Source: Thioalkalivibrio sp. ALE14 (GTDB lineage: Bacteria > Pseudomonadota > Gammaproteobacteria > Ectothiorhodospirales > Ectothiorhodospiraceae). Taken from it: a DNA stretch of 64,000 nt. A program made the position numbers and the translations under genes. Within the stretch, counting starts at the first letter, position 1. Each line of letters begins with the position of its first letter. The stretch is from contig NZ_AQXY01000021.1 in the NCBI RefSeq assembly GCF_000376845.1, positions 28,633-92,632 of the forward strand. Reading direction: 5' to 3'. Under the pieces are notes generated by a model that made no database searches, had not been told where the DNA came from, and saw nothing but the letters and a program-made list of their open reading frames with translations. Positions 39,387 through 47,090 of the stretch are shown in pieces.

Positions 39387-39833
39387 TCACCGAAGTTTGC
39401 GCTGGCACTGGATGTCGTCATCCTTGGCCCGCTTGCAGTAGCCCTCTTCCGCCTTGTCCCCGGTCAGGAATTCCTCCAGCGCGGCTTCCACGCCGTTGGT
39501 CGGCTCCACCCGGGCAATCCAGGCGTTGTAGGGATCGGAGTTCAGCAGCACCGGGTTCTCCAGGACCTCGTCATTCCCCTCGACGATCTTGCAGTCGATG
39601 AAATTCGGGATCGGGCCCGCCCACTTGCCGCTCTCGATGGTGGCGACGGGCTTGCCCGGCGGGCGCCGGGTACCCGGGCGTCGCACACGCACATGGATGA
39701 TCTTGCCCGCAATGGTCTGCGACAAATCCGTCATCCCGACCGTCAGGGTGCCGTCGTCCTCGCGGCGCAACCAGATCTGGAACTCGTCGTCGTAGAACAG
39801 TTCAGGGTGAAACTCGCAGCCGTTGCAATCCAT
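39387..39833 (-). CDS. lbpA: Lipoate-binding protein LbpA (GcvH-like), copy 2
   Basis: 148 residues. GcvH-like with the presumed lipoylation Lys in ATIESGKWAGP (about residue 70). It differs from copy 1 in an Arg/Pro-rich hairpin (VRVRRPGTRRPPGKPV) and has Cys pairs at both ends: MDCNGCEFHPELF and YCKRAKDDDIQCQ. First gene after the hdrB2 terminator. The start at 39833 excludes an upstream ATG whose extension has no similarity to LbpA. Partner assignments of the two copies are unknown. Confidence 0.92.
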   Translation of the reverse strand: MDCNGCEFHPELFYDDEFQIWLRREDDGTLTVGMTDLSQTIAGKIIHVRVRRPGTRRPPGKPVATIESGKWAGPIPNFIDCKIVEGNDEVLENPVLLNSDPYNAWIARVEPTNGVEAALEEFLTGDKAEEGYCKRAKDDDIQCQRKLR

Positions 39834-39875
39834 GTTTCGCCTCGTTCCCGGGACCGAGCGGACCCGTGCCTCCAC

Positions 39876-39899
39876 AAAAAACGGGCGCCAGGCGCCCGT
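39876..39899 (-). terminator. Terminator of the hdr operon
   Basis: Stem ACGGGCGCC / GGCGCCCGT (39881-39899) followed on the minus strand by six T. Located 45 bp past the hdrB2 stop and 43 bp before the lbpA copy 2 start. Confidence 0.75.
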
Positions 39900-39943
39900 C
39901 TTCTGAACTTATCGATGGGCCATGCAGGGCATGGAGCCAGGGG

Positions 39944-40855
39944 TCAGATGACCCCCTTCTCCTTCAGCAGGCCGATCGAGTCACTCACGTTTTCGTGAAT
40001 GCCCAGCTTGCGCGGGGACAGGCCCATGGCCAGACCCAGCAGCTGCGTGAAGTACAGCACCTTGACGTCGGTCTTGATACCGAACTCGGTCTCGGCCCGT
40101 ACCTGGTGCATCTCCAGACCGGAGTGGCAGGTCGGGCATTCGGTGGCGATCACTTCCGCCCCGGAGTCCTCCGCCGACTGCAGCAGGTTCAGCACCAGCT
40201 GGGTCGAGGTGTCGGAATCCGACAGCGTATGCGCACCGCCACAGCAGGAGGTCTTCAGCGGGTATTCCACGTTGACCGCGCCCGCGGCGCCCAGCAGGTC
40301 ATCCATGAAGTGCGGCTGGTAGCTCGACTCGGAACCCGGGCCGTTGTCCTTCTCGGGGAAGATCTGGCGCGGACGGGTGTACATGCAGCCGTAGTAGTTG
40401 GCGACCTTGATGCCGTTCAGGCTCTTGGTCATCTTCTGCTTGATGCCTTCCGGGCCGAGTTCTTCCATCAGCCATTCGAGCAGGTGCAGGGTACGCACGT
40501 CGCCGCTGTAGACCGGATCGTCCGACTTGCGCGCCAGGTCCTGGACGGTATTCATCGCGTCCTCGGAGGTGGCAGTCTCGTACTCGGCCTTCTTGAGGTT
40601 GTGGTAGCAGCCATTGCACGGCGCCATCACGGTATCCATGCCCATCTGCTCGGAGGCGATCGCCATGTTCCGCGCCGACAGGTAGGTCTGAAGCATGGGA
40701 TGAACGTTCTTCACCTCCATCGCGCCACAGCAGTTCCAGTCGCGCAGGTTCTCCATCTCGAGACCCAGCGCCTTGACCAGCACGCGGGTGGAGCGGTCAT
40801 ACGGGCCACCGGAGCCCTCGAGCGCGCAACCCGGATAGTAAGCAACCTTAGCCAT
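39944..40855 (-). CDS. hdrB2: sHdrB2, CCG-domain subunit of the sulfur-oxidising Hdr-like complex
   Basis: 303 residues with two complete CCG (cysteine-rich) domains: CALEGSGG, WNCCGAMEV, APCNGCYH in the first, and YYGCMY, TSCCGGAH, TECPTCHSG in the second. These bind the non-cubane [4Fe-4S] clusters that perform heterodisulfide chemistry in methanogen HdrB. In sHdr it is one of two B-type subunits of the cytoplasmic complex. It overlaps hdrC2 by eight bases and closes the hdr operon. Confidence 0.95.
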   Translation of the reverse strand: MAKVAYYPGCALEGSGGPYDRSTRVLVKALGLEMENLRDWNCCGAMEVKNVHPMLQTYLSARNMAIASEQMGMDTVMAPCNGCYHNLKKAEYETATSEDAMNTVQDLARKSDDPVYSGDVRTLHLLEWLMEELGPEGIKQKMTKSLNGIKVANYYGCMYTRPRQIFPEKDNGPGSESSYQPHFMDDLLGAAGAVNVEYPLKTSCCGGAHTLSDSDTSTQLVLNLLQSAEDSGAEVIATECPTCHSGLEMHQVRAETEFGIKTDVKVLYFTQLLGLAMGLSPRKLGIHENVSDSIGLLKEKGVI

Positions 40856-41564
40856 GAGCGGCCTCCTTCTGTTCGCGCACGTAGTTCTTCAGTACGTCCC
40901 CGGTCTTGCCCCAGGACTTGGTGCGCGGCGTATGAATCGTGTTGAAGCCCATCGTCATCAGGTGCTTCACGGGCAGGTGCTTCATCATGCGGAAGACGAA
41001 AACCTTCAGCCATTCCTGCAGCAGCGGCTGACCTGTCTTCTTGAAGAAGTTCTGCATGACCTTGCCGTCTTCGATGCGGCCGGTCTTGTAGATCTGATCG
41101 GCGAACTCTTCGTCGAAGTGCGTGGACGGGGCCTTCTCGGTGATCCCTTCCTCTTCCATCCAGTGCGCCAGCGCCTTCATCACGCCTTCGGGCTTCACGT
41201 CCTTCGGGCAGATGTTCGTGCACTTGTTGCAGGACACGCACTGCCAGATGATGTCCTTGTCCTTGACCAGCTCTTCCTTCATGCCCAGACGGGTCAGGTA
41301 GATCCAGTAGCGCGGATTGAACTGCACGTTCTGCGCATACATCGTGCAGGAGTTCGTGCAGGAACCACACTGCCAGCAGCGGTGGACGTTCTCGCCCCCC
41401 GCAAAGCTCTGAATCTTCGCCTCGAAGTCGTCGTCGTAGTCGCGAACCGTGCGCGGGGCGATCATGGTGTTCCAGTGCCCGGACACATCCACCCCGTCGA
41501 CCACCAGCTCGTCGTGCTGCTGGAGTCGTTCGTCTTCGATCAGTGCCTTTTCATGTATTGCCAT
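40848..41564 (-). CDS. hdrC2: sHdrC2, ferredoxin-like electron-transfer subunit
   Basis: 238 residues. Two [4Fe-4S] cluster motifs: CWQCGSCTNSC (about residues 63-73) and CVSCNKCTNIC (about residues 108-118). It passes electrons between hdrB2 and the flavin subunit. The N-terminal ~60 residues (HWNTMIAPRTVRDYDDDFEA) and the long C-terminal helical tail are typical of sHdrC2. Start follows the hyp gene by 49 bp with GGAGAG upstream. Confidence 0.95.
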   Translation of the reverse strand: MAIHEKALIEDERLQQHDELVVDGVDVSGHWNTMIAPRTVRDYDDDFEAKIQSFAGGENVHRCWQCGSCTNSCTMYAQNVQFNPRYWIYLTRLGMKEELVKDKDIIWQCVSCNKCTNICPKDVKPEGVMKALAHWMEEEGITEKAPSTHFDEEFADQIYKTGRIEDGKVMQNFFKKTGQPLLQEWLKVFVFRMMKHLPVKHLMTMGFNTIHTPRTKSWGKTGDVLKNYVREQKEAAHG

Positions 41565-41613
41565 GACGTCTCTCCGAAAACCTGTGTAGCCAGGCTCAAG
41601 TTCGTTCCGTTAT

Positions 41614-42450
41614 TCAATGCAGCGACGCATCGGTTCCTTTCAGGCGACCTTCCGGGGAATCGATCCCCAGCATCTTCACGGCCAGCTCCAGCGGGTCCTG
41701 CTTGGCCCCGAACTGGTTGTCGATCATCCCGAGACTCATCGACAGGGCCCGGGCGTAATCCGAATAGGCCTGCACCCAGACCAAGTCCGTCACGAACGGC
41801 AGGTCGCGGTAGAAGCCCTCTTCGGCGAGCGCGTCGTAAAACCAGCGTCGTGCGCCCTCGATGGCCCCGACCGAGTCCCCGATCGGGATGGACCGGAGCG
41901 TGTCGTTCCCGCGGATGAACTCCCGCAACGCCCCGGTCGTGGTCGACGTATCCCAGACCCAGCGGCACGCAAGTGGCATCGCCTCCGGATCCGCGAAGTG
42001 CAGGATCTCGGCACCGAAGTCCCAGATCGCCCGACGCAGCTTTTTGTCATCGGCCGCCAGGTCCGCAAAGGCCGCCAGGCGTTCGTTGACATCCATGTCC
42101 GGGCGAGCCAGGCCCCGCACGCCGTCGACCAGGGCCCCCTGGCGCTCGGCCATCAATGACCCGAGCTTGCGACGCACCGAGAACACCAGCCCGCCCAGGG
42201 TGCGAACATCCTCGGCATCGATCTCGTCGCCCTTGGCGACAATCGCCGCGAACACTTCGTGCTTGGATCGCAGCGCCTCGATGAAAGTCTCCAGCCCATC
42301 GACCCCGCCCGCTTCGGCGATGGCCTCGCGGAGGCTGGATAGCTTCGTCGCCAGGATCTCCTTGTCGAAGCTGACCTCGAGCGGCTCCGGGGCAAGCCCC
42401 GCAGCCGCTTCGTCGCTGACGACCTCAGCCGGCTTTCTGAACCAGCGCAT
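41614..42450 (-). CDS. Conserved sHdr-cluster protein (Hyp), unknown function
   Basis: 278 residues, soluble and helical, with no cluster or nucleotide motif. Segments: ATKLSSLREAIAEAGGVDGL, TLGGLVFSVRRKLGSLMAER, then GALREFIRGNDTLRSIPIGD and SDYARALSMSLGMIDNQFG. A gene at this place, between hdrA and hdrC2, is a constant member of sHdr operons and is simply called hyp. Its start overlaps hdrA by 26 bases, so it is translated together with HdrA, pointing to assembly or cofactor loading. The ATG at 42450 (MRWFRKPAEV) is the only reasonable start. Confidence 0.88.
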   Translation of the reverse strand: MRWFRKPAEVVSDEAAAGLAPEPLEVSFDKEILATKLSSLREAIAEAGGVDGLETFIEALRSKHEVFAAIVAKGDEIDAEDVRTLGGLVFSVRRKLGSLMAERQGALVDGVRGLARPDMDVNERLAAFADLAADDKKLRRAIWDFGAEILHFADPEAMPLACRWVWDTSTTTGALREFIRGNDTLRSIPIGDSVGAIEGARRWFYDALAEEGFYRDLPFVTDLVWVQAYSDYARALSMSLGMIDNQFGAKQDPLELAVKMLGIDSPEGRLKGTDASLH

Positions 42451-43477
42451 GCAGATCCGCAACCGCGCGGCCACCAGCGGCGGCACCCTGGGCGATCGAG
42501 TCATCGATCGTCTCGGGACCATAGGCCGCACCGCAGGAGTAGATCCCCTTGCGGGTGGTGCCACAGGTGTTGGTGTACTGCTCGGCGCGCTCCAGGAAGC
42601 CGTGCTTCTCGAGACCCACGCCGAACACCTGCGAGATCTCGGGATTGTCGGCATTCGGATCCATGCCGATGGCATGCACGACGATGTCGAACGGGATCAC
42701 GATCGGGCGCTTGACCAGGGTGTCCTCACCCTTGACCAGCAGACGACCGTCGCCGGACGCGGTCACTTCCGCGATACGGGCCTTGACGAACTTGGTTTTG
42801 AACTCTTCCTGGGACTTCCAGTAGAACTTGTCTTCGTACAGGCCGAAGGTCCGGATGTCCATGTAGTAGATGAACACATCGGTTTCCGGCGAGATCTCCT
42901 TGATCTCCATCGCCAGGTTGGCGGACACGGTGCAGCAGATCTTGGAGCACCACTCGCGGCCGATCTGGCGGTCACGGGAACCGACGCACAGCAGGATGCA
43001 GACCCGCTCGGGCACACGGCCGTCGGACGGGCAGGCGATCTTGCCGCTGGCGACCATCTGCTCCATCTGGGTGGTGGTCAGGACGTCTTCGTACGTCCCG
43101 AAGCCCCACTCCGGCTTGTTGATGGAGTCAAAATGGGTGAAACCGGTGGCCAGCACAACGGCACCGGCCTGGACCAATTCGCCGTTGGTCAGGGTCGCGG
43201 TGAAGTTGCCGGCTTCGCCATCCAGCTTCTCGACCTTGGCACCCTTGTGCACGGTGGAGTTGGCATCGTCTTCGACGCGCTTGACCATGCGGCCGATGGC
43301 GTCCTTCGCCCACTCGCCGGAAGGCACCAGCTTGGCGTAACCCGAGAGGATCGGGGCACCGCCCAGGACGTCTTCCTTCTCGACCACCACCGCCTTGTAA
43401 CCAGCGGAATTCACATTCGCGGCGGCGGCCAGACCGGCCGGGCCACCACCCACTACTAGAACGGTATCTTGCTGCAT
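42425..43477 (-). CDS. hdrA: sHdrA, FAD-binding central subunit
   Basis: 350 residues. FAD/NAD-type Rossmann start VLVVGGGPAGLAAAANVNSA, VLATGFTHFD and the second FAD motif GIYSCGAAYGPETIDD. The iron-sulfur region CVGSRDRQIGREWCSKICC (about residues 165-183) carries Cys residues in the non-canonical spacing reported for sHdrA, which lacks the long Hdr insertions of methanogens. The protein is the hub of the complex, bifurcation-incompetent in this form by family knowledge. Start overlaps the hdrB1 stop by one base (TGATG). Confidence 0.95.
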   Translation of the reverse strand: MQQDTVLVVGGGPAGLAAAANVNSAGYKAVVVEKEDVLGGAPILSGYAKLVPSGEWAKDAIGRMVKRVEDDANSTVHKGAKVEKLDGEAGNFTATLTNGELVQAGAVVLATGFTHFDSINKPEWGFGTYEDVLTTTQMEQMVASGKIACPSDGRVPERVCILLCVGSRDRQIGREWCSKICCTVSANLAMEIKEISPETDVFIYYMDIRTFGLYEDKFYWKSQEEFKTKFVKARIAEVTASGDGRLLVKGEDTLVKRPIVIPFDIVVHAIGMDPNADNPEISQVFGVGLEKHGFLERAEQYTNTCGTTRKGIYSCGAAYGPETIDDSIAQGAAAGGRAVADLHALVQKAG

Positions 43478-44883
43478 CAGACCTTGCCCCCGTAAGCGAG
43501 TTCAGGATTGTAGAGGTATTCGATATTGCCGGCCTCGACTTCCTTCAGGTATTCCTGGAAAGTCTTCTTGGCCTCGGACCAGGACATGCCCATCTTCTCG
43601 ACCAGATCCTCGCAGGGCGACGCGTGCCACTGGAGCTGGACGATCTTGAACGGGTCCGCGCCGCAGGCCAGGGCCGCGAACTGGACTTCCGCCATGATCG
43701 GAATCTGGAAGTTCTGGTTGTGGGCCTTACCGATCCACTGGTTCTTGTCCATCGTCGTGACACAGCCGGTGTCGTTGGCCAGCATCACGTCGGCGTTGGC
43801 TTCCTCGCGGGCCACGCGGATCTTGCGATCCATCGTGAACGAGCGGGTGAATTCACGCTCGGAGATGATGTGGCGGAAGCCGAAGCCGCAGCAGTCGTAC
43901 CAGGTGGAGTAGTCGATCACCTGCGCACCCAGAGCCTGGGCGGTGGAGGTAATGATCGCGGTACGGTTGCCGCCCAGCACGGACGGATCGTACACCGCGT
44001 CCTCGTGGACCATCTTGTAGTAATGGCAGGCCACGTGGGCGGTGGTGCGGATGTTGGACACGTCGATGGTCTGCAGCTCGGAGGCGATGCGGTTACGCAT
44101 CACGTGCACCCACTCGGAGTAGTGGATGATCTCTTCCGGGATGACCAGCTTGCCGTCGACCAGGCGCCCCAGCTTGCCGAGGATCTTGGTGACCTTCTCG
44201 CGCAGCTCGGCGGATTCGACCAGGTACTTGCGGATCTCCTTGTAGTTACCGAAGGATGTGCCGCAATGCACCAGCGGGAAGAAATGACCCAGCTCGTGGC
44301 CGTGCTGCTTGCCGGAGACGTACGCCTGGTGGAAGTTGCGCAGGAATACAGCGGCGAGCGACTCGACGTTCCCGATACCGGAGCCGTGATAGTTCCACGC
44401 GGTGCAGGAGGTCTGGTCGGTCTCGTCCAGGTAGTCCTTGCCCGGCTCGAAGCCGAACTTGTTCATGAACCACAGCAGCGAGGTCGGATAGCCCGGAATG
44501 TTGCCGCACTGGCCACAGGACTTGTGATGCCACAGCTGCTTGGTCGGGACCTTCTTTTCCCAGCCGAACAGGGTGTTCACCGTGGCCGGCTCGTGGTCAT
44601 CCCCGATGCGGTGGATGATGAGCTGGCCGTCCTTCTCGAGCTCGTACATGTGCTCGCGGACGTCGTCCATGCGGTCGCCGAGGTCGATGGTGCGGCGGTC
44701 GACGTGCTTGCGCACCCAGTCGGTGGCCTTGACCGCGTCTTCCTTCGACAGGTCGGTCGACTGGAAGAAAGAGCCGTGGCCGGCGATGCCCTGGCCGTCG
44801 GTGTTGTGGTAACCGGGCTTCATGGTGCCAGCACCGGCACCTTCGCCGTTCTGGTTGTGGTTGCCTGGGGTCTGTTCACTCAT
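43477..44883 (-). CDS. hdrB1: sHdrB1, CCG-domain subunit
   Basis: 468 residues, much longer than methanogen HdrB because of an ~100-residue N-terminal extension (Gly/Asn-rich, MSEQTPGNHNQNGEGAGAGT) and a modified first half (HKSCGQCGNIPGYP, SCTAWNYHG). The C-terminal CCG domain is seen as HVACHYYK, YDCCGFGFRH, DTGCVTT and ALACGADPF. It is the substrate-side subunit of the sHdr complex in current models. Coupled to hdrA and preceded by hdrC1 with a 43-bp gap containing AGGAGAAGCGTT as ribosome site. Confidence 0.94.
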   Translation of the reverse strand: MSEQTPGNHNQNGEGAGAGTMKPGYHNTDGQGIAGHGSFFQSTDLSKEDAVKATDWVRKHVDRRTIDLGDRMDDVREHMYELEKDGQLIIHRIGDDHEPATVNTLFGWEKKVPTKQLWHHKSCGQCGNIPGYPTSLLWFMNKFGFEPGKDYLDETDQTSCTAWNYHGSGIGNVESLAAVFLRNFHQAYVSGKQHGHELGHFFPLVHCGTSFGNYKEIRKYLVESAELREKVTKILGKLGRLVDGKLVIPEEIIHYSEWVHVMRNRIASELQTIDVSNIRTTAHVACHYYKMVHEDAVYDPSVLGGNRTAIITSTAQALGAQVIDYSTWYDCCGFGFRHIISEREFTRSFTMDRKIRVAREEANADVMLANDTGCVTTMDKNQWIGKAHNQNFQIPIMAEVQFAALACGADPFKIVQLQWHASPCEDLVEKMGMSWSEAKKTFQEYLKEVEAGNIEYLYNPELAYGGKV

Positions 44884-44926
44884 AACGCTTCTCCTGATGT
44901 CTTGGATGCGGGAGTCGGGCGACGAA

Positions 44927-45619
44927 TTACTCGTCGTCTTCCTCTTCCTGCTCCTCGAGCCAGTCTTCGTAGTCCTCGCGCTTCTCGTCGATGAAGTCTT
45001 CGATCACGTCGAAGAGGTTCTCGTCCATCAGCTCGAGGGACTTCAGGACCCCGGTCATTTCCCAGATGGTGTACATCTCGACCGAAGTCTTCAGGGACAC
45101 TTCCCAGGCGGTCTCGACCGTCTGCAGCGTCTTCACCGGAATCGCCTTGCGCAGGATGCGCAGGTCGCCTTCCACCTTCTGGATGTTGGGACCCCAGTCG
45201 GGGAAGTGATCGGGCTGGATCATGTCGGGCGACAGCTGGTTGCCCGTGGTGATCAGCTTGAGCATGACGCGGCCGAACGGACGGAGGACGTCCTTGGCGG
45301 ACTGCATCTCGTGCTTGATGGCCACTTCGCGCATGATCGCGACCAGGCCACCGGGGGAGTTCTTGAACGGGCAGCGCGCCGCGCAGGTCATGCACTGGGC
45401 GCAGGCCCAGATCTTTTCCTGCATCGCGTCGTAGATCTGCTCGACGTTTTCGGTCCAGAGCAGCTGCACGATCTCGCGCGGCGAGTAATCGTAGAACTGG
45501 GCGGACGGGCACGTGGCCGTGCAGATCCCGCAGTTCAGGCAGCCGTTAAGCTCGTGGTCGTAGCGAAAATCCCCGCGAATATCGTCGAAGATTTGCTGCA
45601 TCTCAGCGTATGTCGCCAT
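44927..45619 (-). CDS. hdrC1: sHdrC1, ferredoxin-like electron-transfer subunit
   Basis: 230 residues. Two [4Fe-4S] motifs: CLNCGICTATC (about residues 27-37) and CAQCMTCAARC (about residues 73-83), then a helical region and a very acidic C-terminus (DWLEEQEEEDDE). First gene of hdrC1-hdrB1-hdrA-hyp-hdrC2-hdrB2. It starts 170 bp after the tusA stop region and its terminator, so a promoter probably lies in 45620-45733. Confidence 0.95.
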   Translation of the reverse strand: MATYAEMQQIFDDIRGDFRYDHELNGCLNCGICTATCPSAQFYDYSPREIVQLLWTENVEQIYDAMQEKIWACAQCMTCAARCPFKNSPGGLVAIMREVAIKHEMQSAKDVLRPFGRVMLKLITTGNQLSPDMIQPDHFPDWGPNIQKVEGDLRILRKAIPVKTLQTVETAWEVSLKTSVEMYTIWEMTGVLKSLELMDENLFDVIEDFIDEKREDYEDWLEEQEEEDDE

Positions 45620-45733
45620 ATCTCACACCTCTTCGCTTTAGGCGATGCAGGTTTCTTGTGAACCTTGCGCAGCCAGCCTAGACCTCGTCCAGGCACCAAT
45701 CCAGTTACCGCATGGCAACCGTCGTTATTCAGG

Positions 45734-45790
45734 ATTCGGGGCGGCCAACCCTTGCGGATTGCCGCCCCGAATCAAGCGTTTGAAACGCTT
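45734..45790 (-). terminator. Terminator-like hairpins after tusA
   Basis: A 12-bp stem ATTCGGGGCGGC / GCCGCCCCGAAT (45734-45772) and a smaller AAGCGTTTGAAACGCTT hairpin touching the tusA stop. No long T run follows on the minus strand, so it may only weaken readthrough into hdrC1. Confidence 0.55.
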
Positions 45791-46020
45791 CAGGCCTTCT
45801 TCACGAGGAAGTAGAACTTGCCGCCTTCTTCCTTGTGTTCCATCAGCTCGTTGCCGGTCTGCTTGGCGAAGGCCTGGAAGTCCTTCACGGCGCCCGGGTC
45901 GGTGGCGATGATGTGCAGAACCTGGCCGGCGTCCATCGCGGCGAGCGCCTTCTTGGCGCGCAGAATGGGCAGCGGGCAGTTCAGGCCGGAAGCATCGAGT
46001 TCTTGGTCAAAGTTGGCCAT
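45790..46020 (-). CDS. tusA: Sulfur carrier protein TusA
   Basis: 76 residues. CPLPILRAKKAL gives the CPxP motif, with the persulfide-carrying Cys at residue 15. TusA is the central cytoplasmic sulfane-sulfur carrier linking rhodanese and DsrE proteins to the sHdr complex. GGAGAGAAACG precedes the ATG. It lies between the rhodanese and hdrC1 on the same strand. Confidence 0.95.
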   Translation of the reverse strand: MANFDQELDASGLNCPLPILRAKKALAAMDAGQVLHIIATDPGAVKDFQAFAKQTGNELMEHKEEGGKFYFLVKKA

Positions 46021-46157
46021 CGTTTCTCTCCTTTGAGTGCGTTTTATCAGTCGGGTACTGCAGTCCGGATCGGGGCCTGAACGCGGCAGCCACGATCGAA
46101 CGATTACCTACCGAATTCCCCCTTATAGGCGAAACGGAATCGGAATACAACCGAATT

Positions 46158-46487
46158 CTAATCCGGGCTTACCACCGGCTTGCCCGTCTGTGCCCAGCCT
46201 ACAATGCCGCCGCGCAGGTTGTTTGCGGTGTCCACACCCTGCTGCGCAAGGAACGCACAGGCCTGGGCGGACCGCGCCCCGCTCTGGCAGTAAATCACCA
46301 GGGGCGTATCGTCGCCGGTGAACTCGTCCTTGCGCATCGGCAAGGTCGCCAGCGGGATCAACTCGGCGCCCGGAATAACGCCGCGGCCGGTCTCGCCTGG
46401 CGAGCGCACGTCGAGGAGGCGAAAGGTCTTGCCTTCGTTGCGCCACTGTTCCAGTTCGTCCGGGGTGATCTCGGTAAATCCGTACAC
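46158..46487 (-). CDS. Single-domain rhodanese sulfurtransferase
   Basis: 109 residues. One rhodanese domain with DVRSPGETGRGVIPGAELIP and the active loop VIYCQSGARS, Cys at about residue 70. It should load persulfide sulfur for transfer to TusA. The open frame reaches 46601, but GTG at 46487 has GGAG six bases upstream and gives the standard rhodanese N-terminus (YGFTEITPDELEQW), so I use it. First gene of the sulfur-transfer and sHdr row; its promoter should lie in the divergent region 46488-46700. Confidence 0.9.
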   Translation of the reverse strand: MYGFTEITPDELEQWRNEGKTFRLLDVRSPGETGRGVIPGAELIPLATLPMRKDEFTGDDTPLVIYCQSGARSAQACAFLAQQGVDTANNLRGGIVGWAQTGKPVVSPD

Positions 46488-46723
46488 GCTGCGCTCCGGG
46501 TGTCCTTTACTCGTAAAAGCCGTACTCTCGCGAGAGCCGCCGAATGGTGCGGACGGCACATGAGTGGGCGCGGAGCATAGCGAAACCCGGCACAAATGCA
46601 AACAAGACCAACTGCCGCCGGGTGGATGGTCGCCCGCGGCAAAAACTTCTGCTATGGTCGCTCCCGCTTAAGAAAACGCTGATGCATACTGATCAGCTTC
46701 ATTGCTTCGCGGAGGATATCCCG

Positions 46724-47035
46724 GTGGACAAGAGCGAATTCCAGGTGGACGGCCATTACGCCGTCACGCTGAAAGACGAAAACGGCAAGCTGCGCCCCGC
46801 CAACATCTACGTGCACGACATGCAGGACAACTACATGATCGCGCGCCGGACCTCCGGTGGTGATGTCGGTCTGCTGTTCAAGATGAGCTATGACGACATC
46901 ATCAAGAAGGTCCGGACCCACAAGGTTCTGGACCGCAAGAAGTTCATGGTCCCCGAGGCGATGCTGAAGCCGAAGCTGTGGGAAACCCGTGACAGCATGC
47001 GCACCTATTCGTCGGCCCCGGGGCTTGGCAAGTAA
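46724..47035 (+). CDS. Small conserved-looking protein of unknown function
   Basis: 103 residues, soluble and basic. Sequence such as GHYAVTLKDENGKLRPANIY, DNYMIARRTSGGDVGLLFKM and SYDDIIKKVRTHKVLDRKKF suggests a small beta-barrel plus helix. I do not recognise a family. GTG at 46724 has a perfect GGAGG eight bases upstream; the in-frame ATG at 46682 has no ribosome site, so I prefer the GTG. It is divergent from the rhodanese-tusA genes and 55 bp ahead of the M48 protease. Confidence 0.72.
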   Translation: MDKSEFQVDGHYAVTLKDENGKLRPANIYVHDMQDNYMIARRTSGGDVGLLFKMSYDDIIKKVRTHKVLDRKKFMVPEAMLKPKLWETRDSMRTYSSAPGLGK

Positions 47036-47090
47036 TCACGCCCCCCGGCATGACCGCATGAGGGGGCCGGCGCCCGCCGGCCCTCGCGGC

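Noticed and set aside
46682..46723. ATG at 46682 as start of the small gene before the M48 protease
   Set aside because: No ribosome site precedes it, whereas a GTG 14 codons later has GGAGG at ideal spacing.
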